Shown piece after piece: positions 8,960 through 17,949 of a DNA stretch of 64,000 nt. Each line of letters opens with the position of its first letter. The stretch's first letter is position 1. The position numbers and the translations under genes are program-made. The DNA lies in NCBI RefSeq assembly GCF_003751085.1, contig NZ_RJJY01000001.1, positions 4,464,001 through 4,528,000 of the forward strand. The letters are read 5' to 3'. Below the pieces are notes generated by a model that saw only the letters and a list, made by a program, of their open reading frames with translations, was not told the DNA's origin and searched no databases. Source of the DNA: Micromonospora sp. Llam0 (lineage in GTDB: Bacteria; Actinomycetota; Actinomycetes; Mycobacteriales; Micromonosporaceae).

Positions 8960-9388
8960 TCAGCCGTTACCCGGCGGCAGGTCGTAGCCGGTCGCGACGC
9001 ACTGCGCGTTGAGCGTGCCGTCCGAGACGGTCCAGTACAGGTGCGCCGTGCCGCGGCTGCCACTCGTACGGGTGAAGATCAGAACGTCGTCGTTGGTGGT
9101 CGCGGCGGTGCCGTTGTCGGAGATCACCACCGACCCGAGGGGCGCACCGCCGAACACCCCTACCAGGGAGATCGGGGTCAGGTCAGGATCGGCGGCGTGG
9201 TCGGTGACCGGGATGGTGACCGTCCCGCCGACCGTGGCTGGCAGGTTGAAGCCCACGCTGTTGCAGATTGGGCGACGGTTGGCTGTCGTGGATCCCGTGG
9301 CGCTGGCAGAGCTGGCTGCGGTGAGCGAGACGGCGGCCAGACCGACAACCGTCGCCGTTGCCACCCGAGCCGCGTAAGGCATTCTCAC
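8960..9388 (-). CDS. small secreted protein with an Ig-like fold domain
   Basis: 142 residues. The N-terminus is a clear Sec signal (two Arg, then VATATVVGLAAVSLTAA and a SASA cleavage region near residue 30). The mature part is about 110 residues with the strand pattern of cadherin-like/Ig-like bacterial domains (GGTVTIPVTDHAADPD, SDNGTAATTNDDVLIFT). Two cysteines (NRRPICNSV and LNAQCVATG) could form a disulfide. The GTG start at 9388 is preceded by GAGGAG. Function is unknown; it is likely extracellular or cell-wall associated. Confidence 0.7.
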   Translation of the reverse strand: MRMPYAARVATATVVGLAAVSLTAASSASATGSTTANRRPICNSVGFNLPATVGGTVTIPVTDHAADPDLTPISLVGVFGGAPLGSVVISDNGTAATTNDDVLIFTRTSGSRGTAHLYWTVSDGTLNAQCVATGYDLPPGNG

Positions 9389-9632
9389 GTGTTCTCCTCT
9401 GGATCGGTCCGCACGGCGGAAGGGACAGCAGAATGCTACGGCCGTCGATATCCATCGGCCACCTACAGTGATGGGACGTCACCTTTCCGTAAGAACTTGA
9501 CCCGGGTGCGGGCCGCGTCGCGACCGGGCCGGACAACCGGCCACGACGCGCGCCAACCAGGCAGGGCCGCCACCGCCCGGTCGCTCCCCGCAGACACCAG
9601 GCACACCTGTGGCCGGTAGACTCGGCGTTCGC

Positions 9633-9705
9633 GCCCTCGTAGCTCAGGGGATAGAGCAACGGTTTCCTAAACCGTGTGTCGCAGGTTCGAATCCTGCCGG
9701 GGGCA
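9633..9705 (+). tRNA. tRNA-Arg (anticodon CCU)
   Basis: A complete cloverleaf. The acceptor stem is 9633-9639 with 9698-9704, including one G-U pair; the anticodon stem is ACGGT/ACCGT around the loop TTCCTAA; the T arm is GCAGG-TTCGAAT-CCTGC. The anticodon CCT is at 9666-9668. The discriminator is A9705 and CCA is not encoded (CCCC follows). Its 3' end is the integration site of the element that follows, and the gene remains intact. Confidence 0.95.
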
Positions 9706-9903
9706 CCCCAGAGATCAGCGAAAACGCCAGCTGACCAGCGCGTACGCAGATCCGTCGATGATCCACAACATGCAGCCGGATGCCACCGGAAGCCGCCGTT
9801 TGTCGCCAGCCACGGACTATTCACGGATTGATCTTGAAGGCGTTTCCCCAGGTCACACCCGGTGCCCGGAGCAAGATCCGGACTGGCGGCCGACACCGCG
9901 AGC

Positions 9904-11289
9904 CTACCCACCGAAGCCCTGCAACGCGTCGCCGATCCGCTGGTTGACCGTCGCCTCCTGGCCGTCGATGCACTTCGCGTACACCTTCAACAGCACGTCG
10001 ACCGAATGCCCGGCCCGCTCAGCGACCTCTGTTGCCGGAGCACCGGCGTTGAGCCAGAGCGACACCGCCGCGTGCCGCAGGTCGTACGGCCGGCCCGCCA
10101 ACGGCGACGCCGCCTGATGCGGAGTCAGCGCGAACGCCCGCGCCTCCTCCCACACCCGCGAGTACGTAGACGCCGCCACGACGTTGCCCCGCTCGCTGCG
10201 GAACAACCGGCCGTCGTCCGCCACGCCGTACCGGTCGATGTGCTCCCGCAGAATCGTCACCAGCTCCGGCGGGATCGGCACGCTGCGTGACTCGGCGTCG
10301 GCCCGATGCTTGAGCCCGCGCCGGTCGTGCGCCTCGCCGCTGTCGGTCCACCGCTTGCCGGACTGCGGCCGGTTGTCGACCAGCGTCAGCCGACCCCACC
10401 CCGTTGCCGGAAGGTGGCAGTCCTGTTCACGCAGGCCCAGCGCCTCACCCGGTCGCAACGCCGCAAGGTAGAGGCAGGCGAAGAACGCCACCAGGCGCTC
10501 ACCTTTGCGGACCCGGCCCCGCCGCCCGACATACGTCAGCGCGGTCAGCAGCTCCGCCGCCTGACGCGGGTTGACCACCACGCGCCGGTCGACCGTCACC
10601 GCGACCTTCTTGCGGGTCGACCGCACCCGGAGCTTGTCGACCGGGTTGAAGTCGAGCAGTTCCAATTCCACGGCGTACTGCAGCACGTTGTAGAACACCG
10701 ACCGCTTCCGCCGGGTTGTCGTCACCGCAGCCGCCCGCCCGTCGAGCGTCAACGCCAGGACGTCGAGCGCGGCCCGGACCGTCGCCGCCTGCCCCAGCTC
10801 GACGAGGGGCAGCGAAGCACGGCGCAGCCAACGCGCGGCAGGCGCCAACTCCGGCGGGACGTCGGATTGCCGAACAGCCGGCGGCAGCAGGTGATCCACC
10901 AGCAGGCGCCGCAGCTGCCCCGGCCCCGGCCGGCCCGACAGGTCCCGGACCAGGGCCGGAGTGACGGTGGCCAACGCGTCGACCAGGCTGGCCCGCGACT
11001 TGGCAGCCGCGCCGGGCCACTTCATGTCGACGTAGGACTGAACGAACTCAAGCCAGGTCTGCGCCTCCTTGGCCGCCATCATCGAATCAGGCAGGCCGGT
11101 CACCGAGTCGAACGCCTCGCCCCGGTTGATGGCCTGCATCAGGTCCGACCGGAAATTGTCGGCAAGGGCACGGGTGGCGAAGTTCCGCGACTTCTCCCGG
11201 CCGCCGACGATCCACCGGACGGTGTACGTCTTCTTCCTGCCGCCCTTGTTGACGCGGATGTCCCACACCCGCACAGCGCGGGACTTCAC
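9904..11289 (-). CDS. int: AICE integrase, tyrosine recombinase
   Basis: 461 residues, with an N-terminal arm-binding/core region and a C-terminal catalytic domain. Visible catalytic elements are ALRPGEALGL (Arg near 280), YDLRHAAVSLWL (the H/R box near 400), the later AGHSVDVLLKVY box (His near 428) and the nucleophile Tyr in KVYAKC near 436. It sits with its 3' end toward the tRNA, which is the standard arrangement, and overlaps xis by GTGA. It catalyses site-specific recombination between the tRNA-Arg att site and the circular element. It appears intact. A 33-codon relic of a sister integrase lies at 38474-38572. Confidence 0.95.
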   Translation of the reverse strand: MKSRAVRVWDIRVNKGGRKKTYTVRWIVGGREKSRNFATRALADNFRSDLMQAINRGEAFDSVTGLPDSMMAAKEAQTWLEFVQSYVDMKWPGAAAKSRASLVDALATVTPALVRDLSGRPGPGQLRRLLVDHLLPPAVRQSDVPPELAPAARWLRRASLPLVELGQAATVRAALDVLALTLDGRAAAVTTTRRKRSVFYNVLQYAVELELLDFNPVDKLRVRSTRKKVAVTVDRRVVVNPRQAAELLTALTYVGRRGRVRKGERLVAFFACLYLAALRPGEALGLREQDCHLPATGWGRLTLVDNRPQSGKRWTDSGEAHDRRGLKHRADAESRSVPIPPELVTILREHIDRYGVADDGRLFRSERGNVVAASTYSRVWEEARAFALTPHQAASPLAGRPYDLRHAAVSLWLNAGAPATEVAERAGHSVDVLLKVYAKCIDGQEATVNQRIGDALQGFGG

Positions 11290-11471
11290 GCCGCCTCCCG
11301 GTGCCGTTCGAGCCAGGCACGCAGGTCACGCCGGCCGATGCGCAGCTCACCGTTCGGGAGCTTGATGCACTCCGGGGCGATGCCCAGCTCACGCCAGCGG
11401 TAGAAGGTCCGCCGAGAAACGCCGTTGAGTGCGCTGAGTACCTGAGGGACGGTCAACAGCTCGTCGTCCAT
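11286..11471 (-). CDS. xis: excisionase, MerR-like HTH
   Basis: 61 residues beginning MDDELLTVPQVLSALNGVS, with the winged-helix pattern of AICE excisionases (SRRTFYRWRELG, LRIGRRDLRAWLERH). The ATG at 11471 has GGAGG about eleven bases upstream. The stop overlaps the int start as GTGA, so the two are co-translated. It is needed with Int for excision. The same frame stays open upstream into the rep gene, but that is a shadow. Confidence 0.88.
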   Translation of the reverse strand: MDDELLTVPQVLSALNGVSRRTFYRWRELGIAPECIKLPNGELRIGRRDLRAWLERHREAA

Positions 11472-11719
11472 TGGGGTGGTTTCCTCCGAGGGGTTCAGGC
11501 TGCGAGGGTCAGGGGTCGAGTCGTTGCCGGAACAGCGCCGGAGGCGCGTTGTCGGGCGTTGGTGAGGGTGGTGCGCCAGCGGATGCGTTCGGAGACGGCG
11601 CGCAGGATGCGGTGTTGCAGGGGTGGGACGTCGGGGTCGTCGGGTCGGGCGAGTTCGAACCGGTAGCGGTCCGGGTTGTCGACCTGCCCGTCCGCCTGCC
11701 CGCCCGGCTGCCCGCTGTC

Positions 11720-11743
11720 GTTGTCGTTGTCGTTGTCGTTGTC
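11720..11743 (-). repeat. hexanucleotide microsatellite in repSA
   Basis: Four perfect GTTGTC units on the plus strand. On the coding strand they read GACAAC and give an Asp-Asn run. Copy-number change would stay in frame. Confidence 0.9.
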
Positions 11744-12229
11744 GGCGAGGTTCCCGGCGAGGATGGCGCGGACCCAGGCCCGGTTGTCGGCGCGGTGGTC
11801 GGCCAGGGTCTTGCCGGACCACTGCCGGGAGACCAGCACCCGCCGGCCGGTGAAGCCCAGCGTCGCCCGTTGGTGGACCTTGCCGGTGCAGCGGCCGGGG
11901 GTGAGGCCGGGTTTGGCCTTGTCGGGTTGGACGCCGTAGAGCAGCCAGTTGGCGCAGGTCGGCGAGCACGGCAGGACGGACAGTTCGGCGTGGAGTCGGT
12001 CGAAGTGCGCCCGTTGGGGGTCGGAGCGTGGTCGGGCCTGGTCGGTCAGGTCCTTGGTGACGTACTTCGTGACGTAGCGGATGGAGCGTTCCGCATCCTT
12101 GGTGCCCTGGTCGATGCCGCGTGCGTCGATCCGGCCCAGCCGGGCGACGTACGCGGGTGGGGTGCCGGGTTCCTCCAGTTCGTCGAGCGCTTCACCCCAG
12201 GTGGGTAGCGGCTGGCGGGTTTTGGGGTC

Positions 12230-12235
12230 GACGTA
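12230..12235. repeat. 6-bp target duplication GACGTA, left copy
   Basis: GACGTA directly abuts the left inverted repeat of the IS1182-like element. The matching copy is at 14035-14040. Confidence 0.85.
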
Positions 12236-14034
12236 GACCCTGATGGCTTATTCGGTGTAGGTCAGGCGGCGAGGGTGAAGTCGAGGCGTTGGAGGTGTGT
12301 TGTCCGGGTGCGGTCGAGGGGGTGTCCGGTCCAGTAGCTGTCGAGGCGGATGATGTTGATCGCGGTGGCCGTGAGGGTGTGTTCGAGTCTGGTCTTGGGC
12401 AGGCCTCGGTAACGGGCGGTACGGATCCCGGTGACATGGGTGCTTTGGCGCATGGTGCCCTCGACTCCGGCGCGGACGGCGTAGCGGGCCTTCCACTCGG
12501 AGGTGTTCTGCTGGATGCGGGCAGCGGTGAGGGCTTCGTGTAGGTCACGGGGGTGGATGGTGATCTGGCGGCGGGTGCCTCGGGTGCATTCCTGGCGGGT
12601 GGGGCAGGGCTGGCAGACGCTCTTCGGCCAGGACACCACGATGGTGTCGGTGTCGCGTTGTCGGCAGGGTGACCAGCTTGTGCTGGTGTTGCCCTGGGGA
12701 CAGACGCCGTGGCGGGTGTCGAAGTCGAAGGTGAACGCCGCTTTGTCGTAGCCTCGCCCGGCGCGGGCCTGCGCGGACGGGTCGATCAGCATCGGGGAGG
12801 TCAGGGTGATCCCGTGCCGGCGGGCGGCGGGCGGCGGTGATCTCGGCGGACGGGTATCCGGAGTCGACGAGGTGCTCGGCGGGAGTCAGTGCCTTGTCGG
12901 CCAGTCGCTGGTGGATGATGGCGGTCATGGCCGAGTCCGGGACGGTCGCGGTGGTGGTGGCCACGTTCGTGATCAGGTTCGGGTGTTCTCCGCGTCCGGT
13001 TTCCCGGCCGGTGGTGCCGGTCGGTGGGTCGCAGGTCTCGGTGAAGTGGACCTTGTAGCCGCCCCAGCCGGTGTCGCGTTTGACGCTGTATCGGGCGTCC
13101 GGGTCGTATGGGGAGATGAGGCGGTCTCTGCCGGGCGGGACACCGTCCCCGTCCGGGGCGTGTTCCCGCCGTCGCGCCTCCTGCCCGGCGCCGTCGGTGT
13201 CGCGGTAGAACTGCTGGATCCAGATCAGGCGTAACGTCTGTATCGCTGGGATCTGTGCCAGCCATTCCGGTGCGTCCGGGTGGTGCGCCGCGTCGAGCAG
13301 GTGGTAGCCGTCGATGCCGTAGCGGACCGTCAACTCGTCACGTCTGGTCTGGCTCTCGGGCAGGCGTAGGTTGTCGACGCGGGTGCCGTAGACGCCGGTC
13401 CAGGAATCGTCGATGACCGAGGTGAGCCAGTGCGGTGCCGCCGCGGCGAGGGCTTCCAACGCCGCCCGTAGTGTCTCTCCGGCCAGTTCGAGGCGGTTGA
13501 GGTCGCGGATCGCGCCGAGTACGTGGGTGGAATCGGTGCGTTGGCGGCCCCGGGCCTTGACCAGTCCGAGCCCGGCCAGGCGTCGCAGCAGGGCGTCCAG
13601 GGCCAGGCTGGTCAGGTCACCGGCGACCAGCCGGTCCCGGAACTCCGACAGGACGGTGGGGTCGAAACCCGGATCGTCGAGTTCCAGACCGAGGGCGTAT
13701 TTCCAGGTGATTCGGTCCCGGACCGCGTCGGCGGCCTGACGGTCGGTCAGGTTCTCCGAGAACTGCAACACGCTGGCGGTCATCAACTGTGCCGGGGAGA
13801 TCCCCGGCCGTCCCCGGAGCCCGAACGCCGCCGAGAACCGGGCGTCCTCGTACACCTGGCCGAGTTCGTCACGGATCCGCGTCGCCAGGTTCCCTTTCCG
13901 GAACGCCGCCCGCGCCATCCGCGCGGTCTGCTCCGGAACGTCTGGCCACGGCCTCGGTTGCATCGACATGACCACAACAACCCTACTGACCCACCGAAGG
14001 AGACGGGTACACGGCCGAATAAGCCATCAGGGTC
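12236..14034 (-). mobile_element. IS1182-family insertion sequence inside repSA
   Basis: The element is 1799 bp and bounded by perfect 20-bp inverted repeats GACCCTGATGGCTTATTCGG at 12236-12255 and, inverted, at 14015-14034. It is flanked by GACGTA on both sides. It encodes one transposase on the minus strand. Length and transposase type fit the IS1182 family. Confidence 0.88.
12262..13969 (-). pseudogene. IS1182-family transposase, frameshifted
   Basis: The N-terminal part (MSMQPRPWPDVPEQTARMAR onward) carries the family-typical FRKGNLATRIRDELG and the DDE-domain start around RQRTDSTHVLGAIRDLNR. After GYPSAEITAARR the frame is lost in a run of GCC/CGC repeats near 12817-12836. The remainder continues in another frame as ARRHGITLTSPMLIDPSAQ, then the Cys-rich CPTRQECTRGTRR segment and ends ...RLDFTLAA. 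A single-base indel in a GC-rich microrepeat would explain this. It could be a real mutation or a sequencing error; IS1182 elements are not known to me to need a programmed frameshift. If real, the copy cannot move itself. Confidence 0.8.
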
Positions 14035-15153
14035 GACGTACGCCTGTTGGTCGACGTCCCACAGCGGTGGTGTGTCGACGCGGTAGACGGGTTGGTCGTA
14101 GCGTGGCCACCACACCTGGTGGTAGGTGGCGGCGGCGATCTGCTTGAGCAGCTTGCGTGGCAGGGTGCCCCGGATGGCGAAGTGTGCGTGTGGGGCGAGT
14201 CGGCGTTGCAGCTCGACTGCTCCGGCGTACTGGACGTTCCAGCCCGCTGCCCGGCGCAGGTTCTGCCACCACCGATCGAGGACCCGTGCGAAGTGGATCG
14301 AGTCGAGAGCGGCGCGTCGGTAGTCGTAGCTGGCCGGGTCCACCGGGGTGCTGAGTACCGGGTCGTGTGGTTGGTGGCGTTGCCCGCATTCGCACGGCAC
14401 GACGTAGCCGCCGCGCCGGAAGTGTGAGTGCACCGGGCCGTGGCTGTCGAGGGTGAGTGTGAGCAGCATCGACGGCCGATACGTTTTGCCCTGCCGGCCG
14501 GTGTAGGCGCGGCCGACCGTGCGCGGGTCGACGGGCAGCCGGGGCAGGTCGGGGGTGTCCTGGCGGCGGCGGGTCGACCGGCGACGTCGAGGCCGCTCGT
14601 CCCGCTCGGTCGGGGTGAGCTTGCCGCGTAGGTTCGATTCCGCCAACGCCTCATCAACCTCGACGATCGCCGCGTCCAGGTCCGCGACCTGCGCCGCCCG
14701 CGCATCCGGGTGCATCGGCTCGTAGGCCAGGGCGTGACGTTCGAATTCGAGGTGCGCCCGCAGCCGGACCAGCGACAGGACGTCCTCACCCGGCTTGTCC
14801 GGGCGGACGGCCGGTTCGTCGGCCAGGTGCCAGCCTTCCCGGATCTGCTGAATGCGTAGCCGTCGGCCGCGTTCCGCGCACGGCTTGCACTTCGCGGCCA
14901 GGGTCGCCCCGCAGGGCACTTCGACGACATCGGTACGGCCGGTCACGGTGTCGGTGCGGCGCAGCACCACCGGCCGCACGCACACCTGATGCTGCTCGGC
15001 CAGCTGCCGTAGCGCGTCTTTGGCCAGGGGTTGACGCATCCGGGCCGCCCGCGACCCCGGACGCGGCATTACCGACAGCGGCGATGACGCGTTGTCCGGG
15101 ATCGGAGCGCCCACACCCGCCGCCGGCCGGGTCGCGGGCTCGGGGTGAGTCAC
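14035..15153 (-). pseudogene. repSA: RepSA replication initiator, N-terminal part (split)
   Basis: The first 373 codons of the initiator. A Cys pair (KCKPCAERGRRLRIQQ) near residue 90 is typical of actinomycete RepSA proteins. The metal-binding HUH-type motif appears as APHAHFAIRGTL near residue 330. The reading is cut after ...DVDQQAYV by the insertion sequence, so the metal site is separated from the tyrosine motif, which lies at 11495-12235. The GTG start overlaps the stop of the DUF2637 gene (GTGA). The truncated product that can still be translated runs a few residues into the inserted element. Replication and hence transfer of the element should be lost. Confidence 0.9.
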
Positions 15154-15821
15154 TGGTCAGCCTCCACACCAGTCATCGCAGAGCCGTTACGGGTCGGGAA
15201 CCCCGCCACCGGTACCGGCACCACACCCCGCCGCACACCGGCGGCAACCGGCCGGACTGGTTCGACCATCGGCACCTGGTCGACGCCCGCGACCTGGTCG
15301 ACGGGCCGGGACAGCTGGTCGGGAACGACCGGGGCAGCGTGGTCGGTGTCGACCTGGTCGACGGCAGCAGCCGGCCGCTGGTTGCCCGGCTGGTCGACAC
15401 CGGCCGGGGCGGGGGTGGCGGGTTTGGTGGACAGGACGAGCTTTGACAGGCCGAGGAACGCCAGCGCCGGCACCGCCGACAGCAGCCAGCCCGAGATACC
15501 CGGCTTGGCCACCGCGAGTTGTGCTGCCAGGGACAGGCAGACCGCGCAGACGAGCAGGAACATCGGATAGCCGACCGGCCCACCGGTACGACGCCGCCGC
15601 CGGATCGTCAGCAACGCAGCGAGGGGGATCAGTTCGCTGATCGCGGCGTTGGCCCAGCCGAACCACTCCCCCGTACCCGCCGGGGAGTTGTCCATCGTCC
15701 AGTCGTGGACGTGGGTGAACGACGCCGCCCCGGCCAGGCCACCGACGACGAGCAGGATCAGCACCAGGACGACGCCTTCCGCCCGCTCCGCGCGGGTCGG
15801 ACCACCAGTCGACGGCGTCAT
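15150..15821 (-). CDS. DUF2637-family membrane protein of the AICE (Spd-like)
   Basis: 223 residues with four hydrophobic segments in the first 125 residues (VVLVLILLVVGGLAGAASF, then WFGWANAAISELIPLAALL, YPMFLLVCAVCLSLAAQLAV and GWLLSAVPALAFLGLSKLVL) and a long Asp/Val/Gln-rich tail in the cytoplasm. The HDW and the Glu-Leu-Ile-Pro-Leu pattern match DUF2637 proteins, which sit between tra and rep in Streptomyces and Micromonospora conjugative elements and are thought to help intramycelial spread. It overlaps traB (ATGA) and repSA (GTGA). Confidence 0.85.
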   Translation of the reverse strand: MTPSTGGPTRAERAEGVVLVLILLVVGGLAGAASFTHVHDWTMDNSPAGTGEWFGWANAAISELIPLAALLTIRRRRRTGGPVGYPMFLLVCAVCLSLAAQLAVAKPGISGWLLSAVPALAFLGLSKLVLSTKPATPAPAGVDQPGNQRPAAAVDQVDTDHAAPVVPDQLSRPVDQVAGVDQVPMVEPVRPVAAGVRRGVVPVPVAGFPTRNGSAMTGVEADQ

Positions 15822-17278
15822 GCGATCACCCCCGGCACGCCACCAGCGCCGTTGTCCGTGCCGTTGTCGGTGTCGGTGTCGTCGAGATGCCGGTACGCCT
15901 GGCCCAGGCCGCGAATGTCGTCGTCGGACAGGTAGGCGAACCGGACCCGGACGGGTTCCCGGACACCGTCGAGGACGACATAGCCGACCCCCGGCAGCGT
16001 CTCCGGAACCCGGTCACACACCGCACCCCGGTCACGGGCACCGTCGCCCAGGACCATGTCAGCCTGCTCCGGCTCGGTCATCCGCAACGCGATCCGGGTC
16101 GGGAACAAATCCCGGAACGGCAGCACGTCCTTACGCGGGTCCTGCAACGCCGCCACCACATGCACACCCACCGCCCGGCCCTGCGACAACAACAGACCCA
16201 GCGCCTCTTTGATGCGGTCGCGGACCTTGCGGTCAGTCAGATAGGCGGTCAACGCCGCCAACTCGTCGACCACCACCACGATCAACGGCTCATCCCGACT
16301 CGGCGTGTGCTGACGGGTCACCCCACGAAGCCGGTCCGCCCGCACCCGCATGCGTTTCACGGCCTCTTCCAGGACACCGGCCATGGTGTCCGGGTCCTGG
16401 TAGCAGAACCCGGCGAACAACGGCAGCCCCGCCGCCAACTCCATGCCGCCCTTCGGGTCGAACACCCACAGCTCCACCAACCCGGAACGGACGCCGCCGG
16501 CCAACGCGGAGATCAGCGACCAAATCACCGAGCCTTTGCCGGAGTTCGTAGCCCCCGCCACCAGCACATGCGACCCCGTCAGCCGCAGCCGATACGGCTC
16601 CCCGCCCTCCTGAACGCCCAGCGGCAGGCCGGCAAGATCAGGCACGGCCGGGACCGGCAGCGGCGCCACCACGCCGGCGAGCGGATCCCGGCGGGTGAAC
16701 CGCACCGCCACCAGATCCGGCCGCACACACGCCGACGCCCGCGCTTCGCGCTGGTGGAAACCGTGCGCCAACCGGTCCGCGATACGCGCCCAGTCATCCG
16801 GCACCTGACCCGGCAGCATCCGCACCGTCACCGTGTCCCCGAACCGATCCGAGACGACCCGGACCAGACGCGGCACGTAGCGGACCCCGTCGAAGATGAC
16901 TGCCAGTCCGCAGGTGGCGGTGACCGCGACCCAGCGACGCCGGTACACCCACAACCGACGCCACCGGGCCACGAACGGGTACCAGCCGAACCGCCACCAC
17001 GACCCCGGATGCAGCCGCCACCACACCACACCCGCTGTGGCGAGGCCTGCGACGACGGCGGCCAGGACCAGCGGACCGTACTCCAGATGCACCCACGCCA
17101 CAGCGACGGCCGGGCCGGAGATCCACCAGTAGCGGACCGCCAACACCGTCAGCCGGACCAGGCCACGGGCCAGCCACCACAGCAGGAGCAGCCAGCCCGG
17201 CAACCGCCACGACGGCAGCCGCACATTCATCGGCGCGACCGGGACCTTCTCCCCCGGAATGATGTTGATCAACGGCAT
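15818..17278 (-). CDS. traB: TraB/TraSA-type FtsK-SpoIIIE DNA translocase
   Basis: About 486 residues from ATG 17278 (MPLINIIPGEKVPVAPMN). Two to four membrane segments lie in the first 130 residues, followed by a FtsK/SpoIIIE motor: Walker A GATNSGKGS near residue 240 and Walker B LIVVVVDELAAL near 335. This single protein moves double-stranded DNA between mycelia in actinomycete conjugation. The upstream in-frame extension to 17407 overlaps the next gene and has no family resemblance, so ATG 17278, eight bases after that gene, is preferred. The C-terminal tail has an Asp/Thr/Asn-rich repeat. Confidence 0.9.
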   Translation of the reverse strand: MPLINIIPGEKVPVAPMNVRLPSWRLPGWLLLLWWLARGLVRLTVLAVRYWWISGPAVAVAWVHLEYGPLVLAAVVAGLATAGVVWWRLHPGSWWRFGWYPFVARWRRLWVYRRRWVAVTATCGLAVIFDGVRYVPRLVRVVSDRFGDTVTVRMLPGQVPDDWARIADRLAHGFHQREARASACVRPDLVAVRFTRRDPLAGVVAPLPVPAVPDLAGLPLGVQEGGEPYRLRLTGSHVLVAGATNSGKGSVIWSLISALAGGVRSGLVELWVFDPKGGMELAAGLPLFAGFCYQDPDTMAGVLEEAVKRMRVRADRLRGVTRQHTPSRDEPLIVVVVDELAALTAYLTDRKVRDRIKEALGLLLSQGRAVGVHVVAALQDPRKDVLPFRDLFPTRIALRMTEPEQADMVLGDGARDRGAVCDRVPETLPGVGYVVLDGVREPVRVRFAYLSDDDIRGLGQAYRHLDDTDTDNGTDNGAGGVPGVIA

Positions 17279-17285
17279 GACGTCG

Positions 17286-17513
17286 TCACCGCCCCGACCA
17301 ACGGACCGGACGACCCAGCGTCGCCATACAGGTCCGGCACGCCATATGCAGCGAATCGAACCGACGCGGACGCACCCACCGCCCACAACGCGGACACCGG
17401 ATCTCATCCACCAACGCCGGCAGATCCCGCAGCCCCATCACCCGGCGGGCCACCGCCAGCCAGGACCACAACACACCAGCGAGCAGACGACGACGGAACC
17501 TCACGCCGACCAC
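17286..17513 (-). CDS. small zinc-ribbon-like AICE protein
   Basis: 75 residues with a basic, hydrophobic N-terminus (RFRRRLLAGVLWSWLAVARR) and two Cys pairs, CPRCGRW and ACRTC, spaced like a zinc ribbon. It lies between traB and two other tiny genes. Such proteins are common in AICE transfer regions but I know no function. It overlaps the next upstream gene by 13 bases. Confidence 0.65.
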   Translation of the reverse strand: MVGVRFRRRLLAGVLWSWLAVARRVMGLRDLPALVDEIRCPRCGRWVRPRRFDSLHMACRTCMATLGRPVRWSGR

Positions 17514-17740
17514 CCCCGCCGGATGCGGTTGGCCTGCTCACGGGCGATCTCCGCCAGATCCGACGCCTCACCGGCGACATCCGGCGACGACGACTCAGCC
17601 GCAGCCCGGTTGAACAGGTCCGCCTTGCGGTCGTACCAGGCGGCCCGCTCCTCGTCGGACGCCTGCCAGGTCGGCCGGCTGTTCAGCAGCTCCGCCAGCT
17701 CAGCGGCGAACGATCGCGTTCCGTCAGCCACGGTCGTCAC
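17501..17740 (-). CDS. small AICE protein of unknown function
   Basis: 79 residues, charged and probably helical (DGTRSFAAELAELLNSRP, DEERAAWYDRKADLFNRAA, EASDLAEIAREQANRIRR). I do not recognise a named family. It starts with GTG and overlaps both neighbours, consistent with one transcript from about 17840 to 15150. Confidence 0.6.
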   Translation of the reverse strand: MTTVADGTRSFAAELAELLNSRPTWQASDEERAAWYDRKADLFNRAAAESSSPDVAGEASDLAEIAREQANRIRRGWSA

Positions 17741-17840
17741 CGCCCGCCGGCTGGTCGAGGAAGACGACGAGCGCGCAGGCGTCGCAATACCGCCGTGGCT
17801 CGCGGCGGTCCGGCCTGATCAGGGCAAGGTTCATTAGCAT
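17724..17840 (-). CDS. tiny CxxC-containing AICE ORF
   Basis: 38 residues from ATG 17840 (MLMNLALIRPDRREPRRYC), containing CDAC and ending QPAGGDDRG. Its stop lies inside the next gene, and a purine-rich stretch (AAAGGGGGCAGGG) precedes it. It is short, so the call rests on position and overlap. Confidence 0.45.
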   Translation of the reverse strand: MLMNLALIRPDRREPRRYCDACALVVFLDQPAGGDDRG

Positions 17841-17949
17841 GGGCGTCACAGCCCTGCCCCCTTTCACGAGGGGTTGAAGGGATGGGAGCGCGGGACGGGC
17901 CGGGACTCTTGGCGGGGAATCGGCCCGCCCCGCGTGAGAGATGGAGCGG

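Larger units (their letters stand above)
11495..12235 (-). pseudogene. repSA: RepSA replication initiator, C-terminal part (split by IS1182-like element)
   Basis: This is the 3' portion of the replication initiator. It contains RYVTKYVTKDLTDQ, the tyrosine-bearing motif expected after the HUH site in rolling-circle initiators of this family. Further on come a Cys-containing segment (LPCSPTCANWLLYG) and a short Asp-Asn repeat. The 5' portion lies at 14035-15153 on the other side of the insertion sequence. If the element and one 6-bp target copy are removed, the two parts join in frame into a 617-residue protein through the sequence QQAYVDPKTRQPLPTW, which is what an intact family member looks like. 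Without its own start this half is probably not expressed. Confidence 0.88.

Noticed and set aside
9389..9632. A further small gene or RNA between the secreted protein and the tRNA
   Set aside because: No reading with family resemblance, no ribosome site and no stable RNA fold was evident; it is probably the promoter regions of both neighbours.
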